16,015 bases of DNA from an uncultured Rhodospirillaceae bacterium (GCA_937891725.1 CALAHL010000877.1:1-16015), one strand, 5' to 3'; counted from the stretch's first letter, positions 1-7,034 are shown. The notes: generated by a model not told the origin, from the sequence alone. Program-made: numbers and translations.

Positions 1-730
1 CGGCGGCGGCCTCATGAATCAACGCTTTGACCGCCTCCCGGCGCTCCCGCTCCAGCTTCGGGGTCTTGCGGCCGACCTCCTGTAGGGTTTCCTGCACCAC
101 CTGGATCAGCTTCTGAAGCCGCTCGCGCTCGGGTTCCGCCAGGGCCTGGAAATCCTCCGGCGGCATCGCCTTGCCGTCGGGCTGGGTGGGCGCGATGATC
201 AGGCCCTGCTGGGCGCGGACGAGAATCAGACCCCGTTCTCGCGCCTGGTCGGCGACCGTCTTGAACAGGGCCTCGCCGCGCTCGTTGAAGCCGCGATCCA
301 GGGTCTCGCGCTTGACCCGGTAGTCCTCTCCCTCGAATACGGCCGGCACCGTTGCCTTGAGGTCGGTGACCAGTTTCGCCATGCGGGCCTTCAGCTCCAC
401 GCCCATCCCGGCGGGCAGACGCAGGGCGCGGGGCCGGTGAGGACGCTCGAAGTCGTGGACATAGACCCAGTCGTCGGCGGCGGGCAGCGACTTGGCCCGG
501 TCGGACAGATAGCTGTCGACCGCCGCGTGCTTGCCGGAGGCCTTGGGGCCGACCACGAAGATGTTGTAGCCGCGCCCGCGCATCCGCGCGCCGAACCGCA
601 CCGCCTCCAGCGCCCGGTCCTGACCCACAAGCGTGTCGACCTGCGCCAACTCGCCGGTGGTCTCGAAGGTCAGGTGGGCGAGATCGGTGTGGCGGTAGAG
701 CTGCGCGGGTGACAGCGGATTGATCGGCAT
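1..730 (-). CDS. Lon-related AAA ATPase/protease, N-terminal part (cut by window edge)
   Basis: About 243 codons are visible; the C-terminus lies beyond the left edge. The protein opens with MPINPLSPAQLYRHTD, then TFETTGEL and VGQDRALEAVRFG, the typical N-terminus of the Lon-related family with an AAA_32 domain (the YcbZ/LonB-like 'Lon protease family' proteins). A P-loop-like GPKASGKH sits at residues 61-68, with His where Ser or Thr is usual. A Glu/Arg-rich, probably helical segment follows at about residues 200-240. Family members normally carry a C-terminal Ser-Lys Lon protease domain of several hundred more residues, which cannot be seen here. The start is the ATG at 728-730, with an AAGGAA ribosome-binding site upstream. 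It is divergent from the pcaD-like gene. The likely role is cytoplasmic ATP-dependent proteolysis. The family call is firm; activity cannot be judged from this fragment. Confidence 0.82.
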   Translation of the reverse strand, partial: MPINPLSPAQLYRHTDLAHLTFETTGELAQVDTLVGQDRALEAVRFGARMRGRGYNIFVVGPKASGKHAAVDSYLSDRAKSLPAADDWVYVHDFERPHRPRALRLPAGMGVELKARMAKLVTDLKATVPAVFEGEDYRVKRETLDRGFNERGEALFKTVADQARERGLILVRAQQGLIIAPTQPDGKAMPPEDFQALAEPERERLQKLIQVVQETLQEVGRKTPKLERERREAVKALIHEAAA

Positions 731-817
731 AATTGGGTTCCTTGAGGGTCCTCGTTCTTGTCCGAGCAAGTGTCTCAACGGGACGGGTGTCTGTCGAGGG
801 TGGCGCTGTGGGACCCC

Positions 818-846
818 TCGACGGCGGCCGGCCGGCTTGGTCTAAT
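818..846 (+). promoter_or_regulatory. Candidate sigma-70 promoter for the pcaD-like gene
   Basis: TCGACG (818-823, -35-like) and TCTAAT (841-846, five of six matches to TATAAT) are 17 bases apart and would give a leader of about 30 bases before the ATG at 884. The spacer contains the palindrome GGCCGGCC (826-833), which may only reflect base composition. This is pattern matching only. The rest of the 153-base divergent gap (731-883) shows nothing else I can name. Confidence 0.35.
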
Positions 847-870
847 GCCTTCCAACAAGATCACATTCCC

Positions 871-877
871 GGGAGAG
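871..877 (+). promoter_or_regulatory. Ribosome-binding site that sets the pcaD-like start
   Basis: GGGAGAG ends six bases before the ATG at 884. The protein family consensus also begins at this ATG, so the longer reading from TTG at 758 is not used. Confidence 0.65.
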
Positions 878-883
878 ACACGC

Positions 884-1669
884 ATGCCCATCGCCACCAT
901 CAACGGCTTCAAGATGAACTACGAGCTGAGCGGCAAGGAGGGTGCGCCGCACCTGCTGCTGTGCAACTCGCTCGCCTCGAACCTGACCATGTGGGATTGG
1001 CAGATCGATGGCTTCAACGCGCATTTTCACGTGATCCGCTACGACCGGCGGGGCCACGGCAAAAGCGGCGTGCCGCAGGGTCCCTACACGATTGATGATC
1101 TGGCCGATGACGTGATCGGATTGCTCGATCATCTGGGCATCGCCAAGACCCATTTCTGCGGGTTGTCCCTGGGGGGCATGACCGGCCAGAAGCTGGGCGT
1201 GCGCAATCCGGACCGGATCGATCACCTGATCCTGGCCGATACCGCGGCCTTCATGGGCCCGGCGGTGAACTGGGAAAGCCGTATCGACTTGGCACGGACC
1301 GGGGGCATGGCGGCGACGGTGGACATGACGGTCGACCGCTGGCTGACCAAGCCGTTCCAGGAGCGGGATACCGCCGGGACCGACAAGGTGCGGGCGATGA
1401 TCCTCAGCACCCCGCCGGAAGGCTTCATCGGCTGCTGTCAGGCGATCCGGGACATGGACCAGCGGGAGGACATCAAGGCGATCACCGCCCCGACCCTCGT
1501 CATCTGCGGCGAGGACGATCCGAGCACCACGCCGGAACTGGCCCGGCTCCTGCAATCCTCGATCCCCGGTGCCGAGCTGGTCCTGCTCCCCGACGCGGCC
1601 CATTTCGCGAACGCGGAGCAGCCGGAGATGTTCAACAAGGCGGTTCTGGAGTTCCTGGGCGCCGCGTAG
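884..1669 (+). CDS. pcaD: Alpha/beta hydrolase, 3-oxoadipate enol-lactonase-like
   Basis: This 261-residue cytoplasmic alpha/beta hydrolase has the normal length for PcaD, which hydrolyses 3-oxoadipate enol-lactone in the beta-ketoadipate pathway for aromatic breakdown. The full triad is visible: nucleophile Ser95 in GLSLGG (93-98), acid Asp212 in GEDDPSTTPE, and His240 in AAHFANAEQPEMF. The oxyanion-hole region (NSLASNLTMWD, 28-38) and YDRRGHGKSG (53-62) also match the family. The start at 884 follows a good ribosome-binding site. No other pca gene lies nearby, so the exact lactone or ester substrate is inferred from overall similarity; a related carboxylesterase is possible. Its stop codon is three bases from that of the convergent pdxY, with no obvious terminator between them. 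Confidence 0.78.
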   Translation: MPIATINGFKMNYELSGKEGAPHLLLCNSLASNLTMWDWQIDGFNAHFHVIRYDRRGHGKSGVPQGPYTIDDLADDVIGLLDHLGIAKTHFCGLSLGGMTGQKLGVRNPDRIDHLILADTAAFMGPAVNWESRIDLARTGGMAATVDMTVDRWLTKPFQERDTAGTDKVRAMILSTPPEGFIGCCQAIRDMDQREDIKAITAPTLVICGEDDPSTTPELARLLQSSIPGAELVLLPDAAHFANAEQPEMFNKAVLEFLGAA

Positions 1670-1672
1670 GCG

Positions 1673-2530
1673 TTAGCGGGCCGCCACGATCGCGTCCAGA
1701 TTTCGGATCAGATCGAGATCGACACGGCCCGCCGCCTCGGTCACCTCGGTTGCAACCCGGAGACCTGAAGCGGCGCGGTTGAGCGCCTGCGTGGGGTCTC
1801 CGGTGCGCAGCATGTGGCCCAGAAACAGCCCTGAGAACAGGTCGCCGGTGCCGAAGAACGGCCGGTCGCGCCGGGGTTGCCGGATCACGATCGGCGCGCC
1901 GTCCCAGGCCATCACCAGGCCGATTTCGCTCTCCGAGATCGGCACCCCGGTGCCGACCACGATCCTCGGTCCCGCCGTCCGCAGCCGGTCGCGGGCGATC
2001 TGCGCCGCCGTCGCGGCGGTTTCCAGATCGGTCACGCCGCATCCCGCAATCCGCGACAGCTCGAACGCGTTCGGGGTGATCACGTCGGCGCGGGGCAGCA
2101 GCACCTCCAGAATCCCGTCCTCGACCCCGTCGCGCACGAACACCCGTCCGTGGTCGCCGATCACCGGATCGCACAGCACCACCAGCTTCGGGTCGGCCGC
2201 CCGGGCCGCATCCAGATGCGGGGCAATCGCCGCCGGCGTGCCGGCCTCTCCCATATAGCCGGTATAGACCCCGCCGCAGCCGGTCCAGCCGGTCAGCCGT
2301 CCGATGCCGGCCAGCAGATCGCCGATCGCGTCAGACGCGGCGATCTTTCCGGTGAACCCTTCCTTATGGGCCGGATGGTTCGAGAATTTGACGGTATCGA
2401 CTCGCCAGACCTCGAATCCCATGCGTTCCAGGGCGGGCGCCGCGGCGGCGTTGCCCACATGGCCGACCGCCACATGAGAGGAAATCGCGAGGATGGCGGG
2501 CAAATCGGGGGACGGGTTTGGTGGGTTCAT
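1673..2530 (-). CDS. pdxY: Pyridoxal kinase PdxY
   Basis: A 285-residue ribokinase-fold kinase of the PdxY/PdxK group, which phosphorylates pyridoxal with ATP in vitamin B6 salvage. Visible motifs are the N-terminal substrate segment ISSHVAVGHVGNAAA (16-30), DPVIGDHG (121-128), TPNAFEL (152-158) and the anion-hole/catalytic GTGDLFSG (227-234), where Asp230 is the expected base. It starts with MNPPNPSPDL, a short extension before the conserved core. No clear ribosome-binding site precedes the ATG, and a TATAGT box sits only seven bases upstream, which raises the possibility of a leaderless mRNA. It is divergent from the CitE-like gene (71 bases) and convergent with the pcaD-like gene. The PdxY call rests on length and motif spacing; distinguishing it from other B6 kinases would need a tree. 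Confidence 0.88.
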   Translation of the reverse strand: MNPPNPSPDLPAILAISSHVAVGHVGNAAAAPALERMGFEVWRVDTVKFSNHPAHKEGFTGKIAASDAIGDLLAGIGRLTGWTGCGGVYTGYMGEAGTPAAIAPHLDAARAADPKLVVLCDPVIGDHGRVFVRDGVEDGILEVLLPRADVITPNAFELSRIAGCGVTDLETAATAAQIARDRLRTAGPRIVVGTGVPISESEIGLVMAWDGAPIVIRQPRRDRPFFGTGDLFSGLFLGHMLRTGDPTQALNRAASGLRVATEVTEAAGRVDLDLIRNLDAIVAAR

Positions 2531-2536
2531 CGGGTG

Positions 2537-2542
2537 ACTATA
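2537..2542 (-). promoter_or_regulatory. Candidate -10 box for pdxY
   Basis: On the minus strand this reads TATAGT (four of six matches to TATAAT). It ends seven bases before the pdxY ATG, so transcription could begin at or next to the start codon. I see no good -35 match at 16-18 bases, which keeps confidence low. Confidence 0.3.
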
Positions 2543-2601
2543 CCCGGGCGTCCGTCCCGCGCTAGGGTCCGCGCCGCAACCCTCGATCCGGAGTCCGTCC
2601 T

Positions 2602-3486
2602 ATGTCTTTCGCCATCCGTCATCCGTCCCGTCCCCGCCGCTCGGTCCTGTACATGCCTGGCTCCAATGCCCGTGCGCTCGAGAAGGCGCGCGGACTGGCC
2701 TGCGATGGGGTGATCATGGATCTGGAAGATGCGGTCGCGCCCGAGATGAAGGCCGATGCGCGCTCCAAGATCGCCGCGGCCCTGGCCGAAGGCGGCTATG
2801 GCGGGCGGGAACTGGTGATTCGCACCAACGGGCTGGACACGCCGCACGGTCATACCGATCTGGTCTTCGCGGCGACGGCGGGCGCCCATGCGGTTCTGCT
2901 GTCGAAGGTCGAAAGTGCGGACACCGTCCGTCAGGCGGCGCGGATTCTGGAGGCCAACGGCGCGCCCGCCGACCTGGCGATCTGGTGCATGATCGAATCG
3001 CCGATGGCGGTGCTGGAGATCCGGGCGATCGCGTCGGCTCACCCACGGCTCGCCTGTCTGGTGATGGGAACCTCGGATCTGGCGAAGGATCTGCACTGCC
3101 TGCACACGCCGGATCGGCTGCCGATGATCACCGCCCTGGGCCTGTGTCTGTTGGCGGCGCGCGCGCACGGCCTGGCGATCCTGGACGGGGTGCATCTGGA
3201 TCTGAACGATGAGGACGGCTTTGCGGCCGCCTGCCGTCAGGGGGTCGAGTGGGGGTTCGACGGCCGCACCCTGGTCCATCCGAAGACGATCGATGCCGCC
3301 AATGCCGCTTTCGCGCCCGACGCGGCGGCCCTGGCCTGGGCACGTAAGATCACCCAGGCCCATGCCGAGGCCGAAGCGAAGGGGGCCGGGGTTCTGCTGG
3401 TCGACGGCAAGCTGGTGGAAGCCCTGCACGTGGCCGAGGCCAAGCGCCTGGTGGAGCTGGCCGAGAAGATCGACGCGCTGGGGTAG
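2602..3486 (+). CDS. HpcH/HpaI-family CoA-ester lyase or thioesterase (CitE / malyl-CoA type)
   Basis: This 294-residue protein belongs to the CitE-like branch of the HpcH/HpaI aldolase family (TIM barrel, Mg2+-dependent, acting on CoA esters such as malyl-CoA, citramalyl-CoA or citryl-CoA). Family residues are present: RSVLYMPGS near the N-terminus, DLEDAV (40-45), Arg74 in RTNG, Glu132 in MIESP, Asp159 in MGTSDLAKDL, LDGVHLDLND (194-203) and GFDGRTLVHP (218-227). GLGLCLLAARAHGL (178-191) is strongly reminiscent of Rhodobacter-type (3S)-malyl-CoA thioesterase (Mcl2), from memory. No citrate lyase alpha or gamma subunit is nearby, which argues against a true CitE. GGAG (2590-2593) lies eight bases before the ATG. 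The gene is divergent from pdxY and ends nine bases from the convergent pentapeptide gene. The family is certain, the substrate is not. Confidence 0.85.
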   Translation: MSFAIRHPSRPRRSVLYMPGSNARALEKARGLACDGVIMDLEDAVAPEMKADARSKIAAALAEGGYGGRELVIRTNGLDTPHGHTDLVFAATAGAHAVLLSKVESADTVRQAARILEANGAPADLAIWCMIESPMAVLEIRAIASAHPRLACLVMGTSDLAKDLHCLHTPDRLPMITALGLCLLAARAHGLAILDGVHLDLNDEDGFAAACRQGVEWGFDGRTLVHPKTIDAANAAFAPDAAALAWARKITQAHAEAEAKGAGVLLVDGKLVEALHVAEAKRLVELAEKIDALG

Positions 3487-3495
3487 GACGCGGCG

Positions 3496-4014
3496 TTATC
3501 GGCAGAAGCTGATCGAATTCTCCGCACAGATCTGTGCGCCGTCGACCCAAGTCGCACCGGAGAGATCGGCGCGGTAGAAATTGGAGCCTCGGATGCGGGC
3601 TCCGGTCAGGTTGGCCCCGCGCAGATCGGCCGCGACGAATCGGGCATCCGCCAGATCGGCCCCTTCGAAGGTCGCGTCGCGCAGATCGGCATCGGTGAAA
3701 TCGGTGTAGCGCAGGCTGGCTCCGGCGAAACTGGTTTCCCGCAGATCGGCGTTCAGGAAGCGCGTCCGCGCACCGTCGATTCCGGTGAACGCGGTGCCTT
3801 TCATGACCGCCCGGTTGAAGCTGGCCCGGTCAAGTTTAGCGCCCGACAGATCAATGTTCGACAGCTCGAACTTGTCGAAATTACAGGATCGCCAATCGAC
3901 CGCCGGGCGGGGCGGATCGGTGCAGGCGGCTGTGGCGGGATGTGGGGCGGCGGCGAGCATCACCCCGGCAAGAGCGAGCGCGATCGTGAGAGGGGCGGCA
4001 CGATTTGGGGACAT
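3496..4014 (-). CDS. Secreted pentapeptide-repeat protein
   Basis: A 172-residue protein with a signal peptide (MSPNRAAPL, then a hydrophobic core, probably cleaved near ATAA at residues 27-30) and a right-handed pentapeptide beta-helix. Leu, Phe, Ile, Met or Trp falls at every fifth residue from Phe46 to Trp156, with one exception at Gly81. That is about 23 repeats or nearly six coils, many of the A-D-L-R-x type. Cysteines lie before (31, 44) and after (163, 171) the helix and could form disulfides in the periplasm. Residues before Cys31 do not make a good lipobox. I chose the ATG at 4012-4014 because GAGAGA lies upstream and the signal peptide starts there; an in-frame extension to 4182 has no such support. 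The function is unknown; known relatives include DNA-mimic gyrase protectors, but export argues against that here. Confidence 0.8.
   Translation of the reverse strand: MSPNRAAPLTIALALAGVMLAAAPHPATAACTDPPRPAVDWRSCNFDKFELSNIDLSGAKLDRASFNRAVMKGTAFTGIDGARTRFLNADLRETSFAGASLRYTDFTDADLRDATFEGADLADARFVAADLRGANLTGARIRGSNFYRADLSGATWVDGAQICAENSISFCR
3545..3880 (-). repeat. DNA-level repeats encoding the pentapeptide helix
   Basis: The motif CAGATCGG and close variants recur on the plus strand at multiples of about 15 bases (for example near 3620, 3650, 3680 and 3740). This period equals five codons, so the repeats follow from the protein repeat and are not a separate element. Confidence 0.6.
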
Positions 4015-4214
4015 GGATCTCTCATGGTGGGCTGATGTGCGTCCTAATGTGGCAACGATGCGCGGAATTGCCATGGCGGCGCAATGTTTGCCGGGTGTGG
4101 CGATGCCCTTTGTCGCAAGTCTTGAGGGGAACCCGGACGATTTTCCGGCGTCTTGGCTTTGCAGCCCCGGTATTTGCGCCACCTGTCCTTGCGTATGACG
4201 ATCATTTCCTGGGG

Positions 4215-4243
4215 TTTGTGTCCGGGAAACGATGGTCTATAAG
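4215..4243 (+). promoter_or_regulatory. Candidate promoter for the sdhCDAB operon
   Basis: TATAAG (4238-4243, five of six matches to TATAAT) is preceded at 17 bases by TTTGTG (4215-4220), a poor -35 match. Transcription from here would give a leader of about 150 bases that includes the 14-bp tandem repeats. Another promoter may exist. Confidence 0.35.
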
Positions 4244-4345
4244 ATGCGCACCAAATGCGGCACTGCAAAAGGCAGACCCGACCGGGTTCTTCGACGACGT
4301 GCCGGCTGTATCGACTGAACTGGCCCTGCCGCGTTGGCTGCGGCC

Positions 4346-4387
4346 AAGGGACCGTGCCCAAGGGACCGTGCCCGAGTGACCGTGCAC
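4346..4387 (+). repeat. 14-bp tandem repeat, three units, before the sdhC ribosome-binding site
   Basis: AAGGGACCGTGCCC occurs twice without a mismatch (4346-4359 and 4360-4373), followed by a diverged third unit GAGTGACCGTGCAC (4374-4387). The array abuts the purine-rich GAGGAGAGG (4388-4396) that serves as the sdhC ribosome-binding site. It may bind a regulator, influence leader folding, or be a neutral duplication. Confidence 0.85.
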
Positions 4388-4401
4388 GAGGAGAGGATCA
4401 C

Positions 4402-4788
4402 ATGAGCGCCAAGACCCGCCCGCTTTCACCACATCTGCAGGTCTATAAGCCGCAGCTGACCAGTATCATGTCGATCTCGCACCGGGTGACCGGGATTGCC
4501 CTGGCGGTCGGCACGCTGCTTCTGGTGTGGTGGCTGATGGCCGCCGCCTCAGGGCCCGACGCCTTTGCCACCGTGCAGGGCTTCATCGGCAGCTGGTTCG
4601 GCTATCTGGTTCTGTTCGGCTTCACCTATTGTCTGATGTATCACCTGTGCAACGGTATCCGGCACCTGTTCTGGGACGCGGGTCACGGGTTCGAGCTGGA
4701 AACGGTTTATAAATCCGGCTGGTATACGGTGTACGGCTCGATCGGCCTGACAGTGGTTGCCTGGCTGATCGGGATCGCCGCCCTTTGA
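4402..4788 (+). CDS. sdhC: Succinate dehydrogenase cytochrome b556 subunit SdhC
   Basis: This 128-residue membrane anchor of complex II binds heme b and quinone with SdhD. SPHLQVYKPQLTSIMSISHR is the typical alphaproteobacterial opening. Ser24 and Arg28 in SISHRVTG match the quinone-site Ser27 and Arg31 of the E. coli protein, and His81 in YHLCNGIRHLFWDAG matches the heme ligand His84. Three hydrophobic membrane helices are seen at about residues 30-50, 64-85 and 107-127. The start is the ATG at 4402, after a strong GAGGAGAGG site; an upstream in-frame ATG at 4255 would run through the tandem-repeat leader and is not credible. It is the first gene of the operon, 55 bases before sdhD. Confidence 0.95.
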   Translation: MSAKTRPLSPHLQVYKPQLTSIMSISHRVTGIALAVGTLLLVWWLMAAASGPDAFATVQGFIGSWFGYLVLFGFTYCLMYHLCNGIRHLFWDAGHGFELETVYKSGWYTVYGSIGLTVVAWLIGIAAL

Positions 4789-4813
4789 TCGCTGGATCTG
4801 GGACGCAAACTGG

Positions 4814-4827
4814 CGCGACATGTCGCG
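4814..4827 (+). promoter_or_regulatory. Perfect 14-bp palindrome in the sdhC-sdhD gap
   Basis: CGCGACATGTCGCG is a perfect palindrome six bases ahead of the sdhD ribosome-binding site. In RNA it would form a five-pair stem with a CAUG loop. It could tune translation of sdhD, act as an RNA-processing site, or bind a dimeric protein. No function is shown. Confidence 0.5.
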
Positions 4828-4843
4828 AGGTTGGAGAGAAAAG

Positions 4844-5233
4844 ATGAGTGAAAACTCGATGCGCACCCCGCTCGCGCGGGTCCGGGGCTTGGGCACCGCC
4901 AAGGACGGTGTCCATCACTGGTGGATGCAGCGGCTGACCGCGGTCGCCCTGGTGCCGCTGGTCCTGTGGTTCGTGGTCTCGATCGCCGGTCTGGCGGGGA
5001 TGAGCTACGTGGAGGCGGTCGCCTGGATCTCCAGCCCGTGGGTTTCGGTCTTCCTGGTCCTGCTGATCGTTGCGACTTTTTACCACGCGCAATTGGGTGT
5101 GCAGGTGGTTATCGAGGATTATGTGCATAACGAGCCGGTGAAGCTGGCGGCCCTGGTGGCGCTGAAATTCGCAGCCATCATTCTCGCGGTCGCTGCCATC
5201 TTCGCGGTCCTGAAAATCGCATTCGGAGGCTGA
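4844..5233 (+). CDS. sdhD: Succinate dehydrogenase hydrophobic anchor subunit SdhD
   Basis: The 129-residue second membrane anchor of complex II. The family signature GVHHWWMQRLTA (22-33) precedes the first helix, and three hydrophobic helices follow at about 32-52, 66-88 and 101-126. His81 and Asp92-Tyr93 (EDYVH) keep the 11-residue spacing of heme ligand His71 and quinone-site Asp82-Tyr83 in E. coli SdhD. The ATG at 4844 is chosen because GGAGAG (4833-4838) lies just upstream; an in-frame ATG at 4820 lies inside the palindrome and lacks a ribosome-binding site. Only four bases separate its stop from the sdhA ATG, and the sdhA ribosome-binding site overlaps the end of sdhD, so translation is probably coupled. 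Confidence 0.93.
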   Translation: MSENSMRTPLARVRGLGTAKDGVHHWWMQRLTAVALVPLVLWFVVSIAGLAGMSYVEAVAWISSPWVSVFLVLLIVATFYHAQLGVQVVIEDYVHNEPVKLAALVALKFAAIILAVAAIFAVLKIAFGG

Positions 5234-5237
5234 GGCC

Positions 5238-7028
5238 ATGGACTCCTACAAGATCATTGATCACGAATACGATGCGGTCGTCGTCGGCGCCGGCGGTGCC
5301 GGTCTGCGCGCGACGCTCGGGATGACCATGGAGGGGCTGAAGACCGCCTGCATCACCAAGGTGTTCCCGACCCGCAGTCACACCGTCGCGGCCCAGGGCG
5401 GCATCGGTGCGGCCCTCGACAACATGGGTGAGGGCGACAACTGGAAATTTCATATGTACGACACGGTCAAGGGCTCCGACTGGCTCGGTGACCAGGACGC
5501 GATCGAGTACATGTGCCGCAACGCCATCCCGGCGGTGATCGAGCTGGAACACTACGGTGTGCCGTTCTCCCGGACCGAGGAAGGCAAGATCTATCAGCGC
5601 CCGTTCGGCGGTCACACGCTGGACCACGGCAAGTCGATGGCCAAGCGCGCCTGCGCCGCCGCCGACCGGACCGGGCACGCGATTCTGCACACCCTGTATC
5701 AGCAGTCGCTGCGCAACAACGCCGAGTTCTACGTCGAGTATTTCGCGCTTGACCTGATCATGGATGATACCGGCGCCTGCGTCGGCGTGATGGCGATCGA
5801 CCTGGCAGACGGCTCGATTCACCGCTTCCGCTCGCACCAGGTGGTGCTGGCGACCGGCGGATACGGACGGGCCTATTTCTCCTGCACCTCGGCCCACACC
5901 TGTACCGGTGACGGCAATGCGATGGTGCTGCGGGCCGGACTGCCGCTGCAGGACATGGAGTTCGTGCAGTTCCATCCGACCGGTGTCTACGGGGCCGGCT
6001 GTCTGATCACCGAGGGCGCGCGCGGCGAGGGCGGCTACCTCACAAATTCCGAGGGCGAGCGGTTCATGGAGCGCTATGCGCCGACCGCCAAGGATCTGGC
6101 GTCCCGCGACGTGGTCAGCCGGGCCATGACGATCGAGATCAACGAAGGGCGCGGGGTCGGTCCGAACAAGGACCACATCATGCTGCATCTGGAGCATCTG
6201 GATCCGGACGTGCTGTCGCACCGTCTGCCGGGCATCTCGGAGACCGCACGGATCTTCGCGGGCGCAGATGTGACCAAGCAGCCGATCCCGGTGCTGCCGA
6301 CCGTGCACTACAACATGGGCGGTATTCCGACCAATTATCACGGCGAGGTCCTGTACCCGACCGCCGACGATCCGGATCGGGTGGTCCCCGGTCTGATGGC
6401 GATCGGCGAGGCCGCCTGCGTCTCGGTGCACGGCGCCAACCGTCTCGGCACCAACTCGCTGCTCGACATCGTGGTGTTCGGCCGGGCCGCTGCCCACCGG
6501 GCCGCCGAAGTGGTCGAGCCGGGCAAGGGTCACAAGCCGATGCCGGCGGATGCGGGTCATAACGCCCTGGATCGTCTGGACAAGATGCGCCACGCCAAGG
6601 GCGACACCAATTCGGGCGAGATCCGCCTGAACATGCAGCGGGCAATGCAGACCCATGCGGCGGTGTTCCGGACCGATGAGCTGATGACCGAGGGTCTGAC
6701 CAAGATCCACGATGTCGCGAAGTCGATGGACTCGATCGGCCTCAACGACCGGTCGCTGATCTGGAACACCGATCTGGTCGAATCGCTGGAGCTGGACAAC
6801 CTGATCGGCCAGGCGATCGTGACCCTGACCTCCGCAAGCGAGCGGCAGGAAAGCCGGGGCGCGCATTCCCACGAGGACCATCCGGATCGCGATGACGAGA
6901 ACTGGATGAAGCACACGGTCATGTGGCTGGACGAGAACAACCAGACCAAGACCATGTACCGCGATGTGCACATGACCACCTTGTCGAACGAGGTCGAGGT
7001 CATCCCGCCGGCGGCGCGGGTTTACTGA
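5238..7028 (+). CDS. sdhA: Succinate dehydrogenase flavoprotein subunit SdhA
   Basis: The 596-residue catalytic subunit of complex II, which oxidises succinate to fumarate on the cytoplasmic face of the membrane. Motifs in order: FAD-binding VVGAGGAGL (15-23); covalent-FAD His48 in SHTVAAQGG; FHPTG (245-249, with His246); TEGARGEGG (258-266); Arg290 in LASRDVVSRA, matching the catalytic Arg286 of E. coli; His357 in TVHYNMGG; Arg402 in HGANRLGTNSLLD. The C-terminal helical domain ends in HTVMWLDENNQTKTMYRDVH, normal for the family. GGAGG at 5225-5229 is its ribosome-binding site. Length and motifs are complete, with no sign of damage. Confidence 0.98.
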   Translation: MDSYKIIDHEYDAVVVGAGGAGLRATLGMTMEGLKTACITKVFPTRSHTVAAQGGIGAALDNMGEGDNWKFHMYDTVKGSDWLGDQDAIEYMCRNAIPAVIELEHYGVPFSRTEEGKIYQRPFGGHTLDHGKSMAKRACAAADRTGHAILHTLYQQSLRNNAEFYVEYFALDLIMDDTGACVGVMAIDLADGSIHRFRSHQVVLATGGYGRAYFSCTSAHTCTGDGNAMVLRAGLPLQDMEFVQFHPTGVYGAGCLITEGARGEGGYLTNSEGERFMERYAPTAKDLASRDVVSRAMTIEINEGRGVGPNKDHIMLHLEHLDPDVLSHRLPGISETARIFAGADVTKQPIPVLPTVHYNMGGIPTNYHGEVLYPTADDPDRVVPGLMAIGEAACVSVHGANRLGTNSLLDIVVFGRAAAHRAAEVVEPGKGHKPMPADAGHNALDRLDKMRHAKGDTNSGEIRLNMQRAMQTHAAVFRTDELMTEGLTKIHDVAKSMDSIGLNDRSLIWNTDLVESLELDNLIGQAIVTLTSASERQESRGAHSHEDHPDRDDENWMKHTVMWLDENNQTKTMYRDVHMTTLSNEVEVIPPAARVY

Positions 7029-7034
7029 TCCTGT

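Larger units (their letters stand above)
4015..4401. other. Gene-free region between the pentapeptide gene and sdhC
   Basis: This 387-base divergent gap should hold the promoter of the minus-strand pentapeptide gene and the promoter and leader of the sdh operon. I see a candidate promoter at 4215-4243, three 14-bp tandem units at 4346-4387 and the sdhC ribosome-binding site at 4388-4396. No reading frame in it resembles a protein, and I see no tRNA or riboswitch fold I can name. Confidence 0.7.

Noticed and set aside
758..883. Upstream TTG start that would extend the PcaD-like protein by 42 residues
   Set aside because: The extension is not family-like, it would cover the promoter region, and the ATG at 884 has a good ribosome-binding site.
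842..1603. 253-codon open frame opposite the pcaD-like gene
   Set aside because: Antisense shadow; the plus strand encodes a hydrolase with a full catalytic triad.
3545..3880. Short repeats that might suggest a CRISPR array
   Set aside because: Their 15-base period is the pentapeptide repeat at codon level, with no spacers and no cas genes.
4015..4182. In-frame N-terminal extension of the pentapeptide protein
   Set aside because: It would bury the clear signal peptide that begins at 4014 and has no better ribosome-binding site.
4255..4401. 49-residue N-terminal extension of SdhC
   Set aside because: It runs through the tandem repeats and the ribosome-binding site; SdhC proteins start near the SPHLQVYKP motif.
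5178..6971. 597-codon open frame on the minus strand opposite sdhA
   Set aside because: It mirrors the codon bias of the GC-rich sdhA gene; its product has no recognisable domain and sdhA is certain on the other strand.
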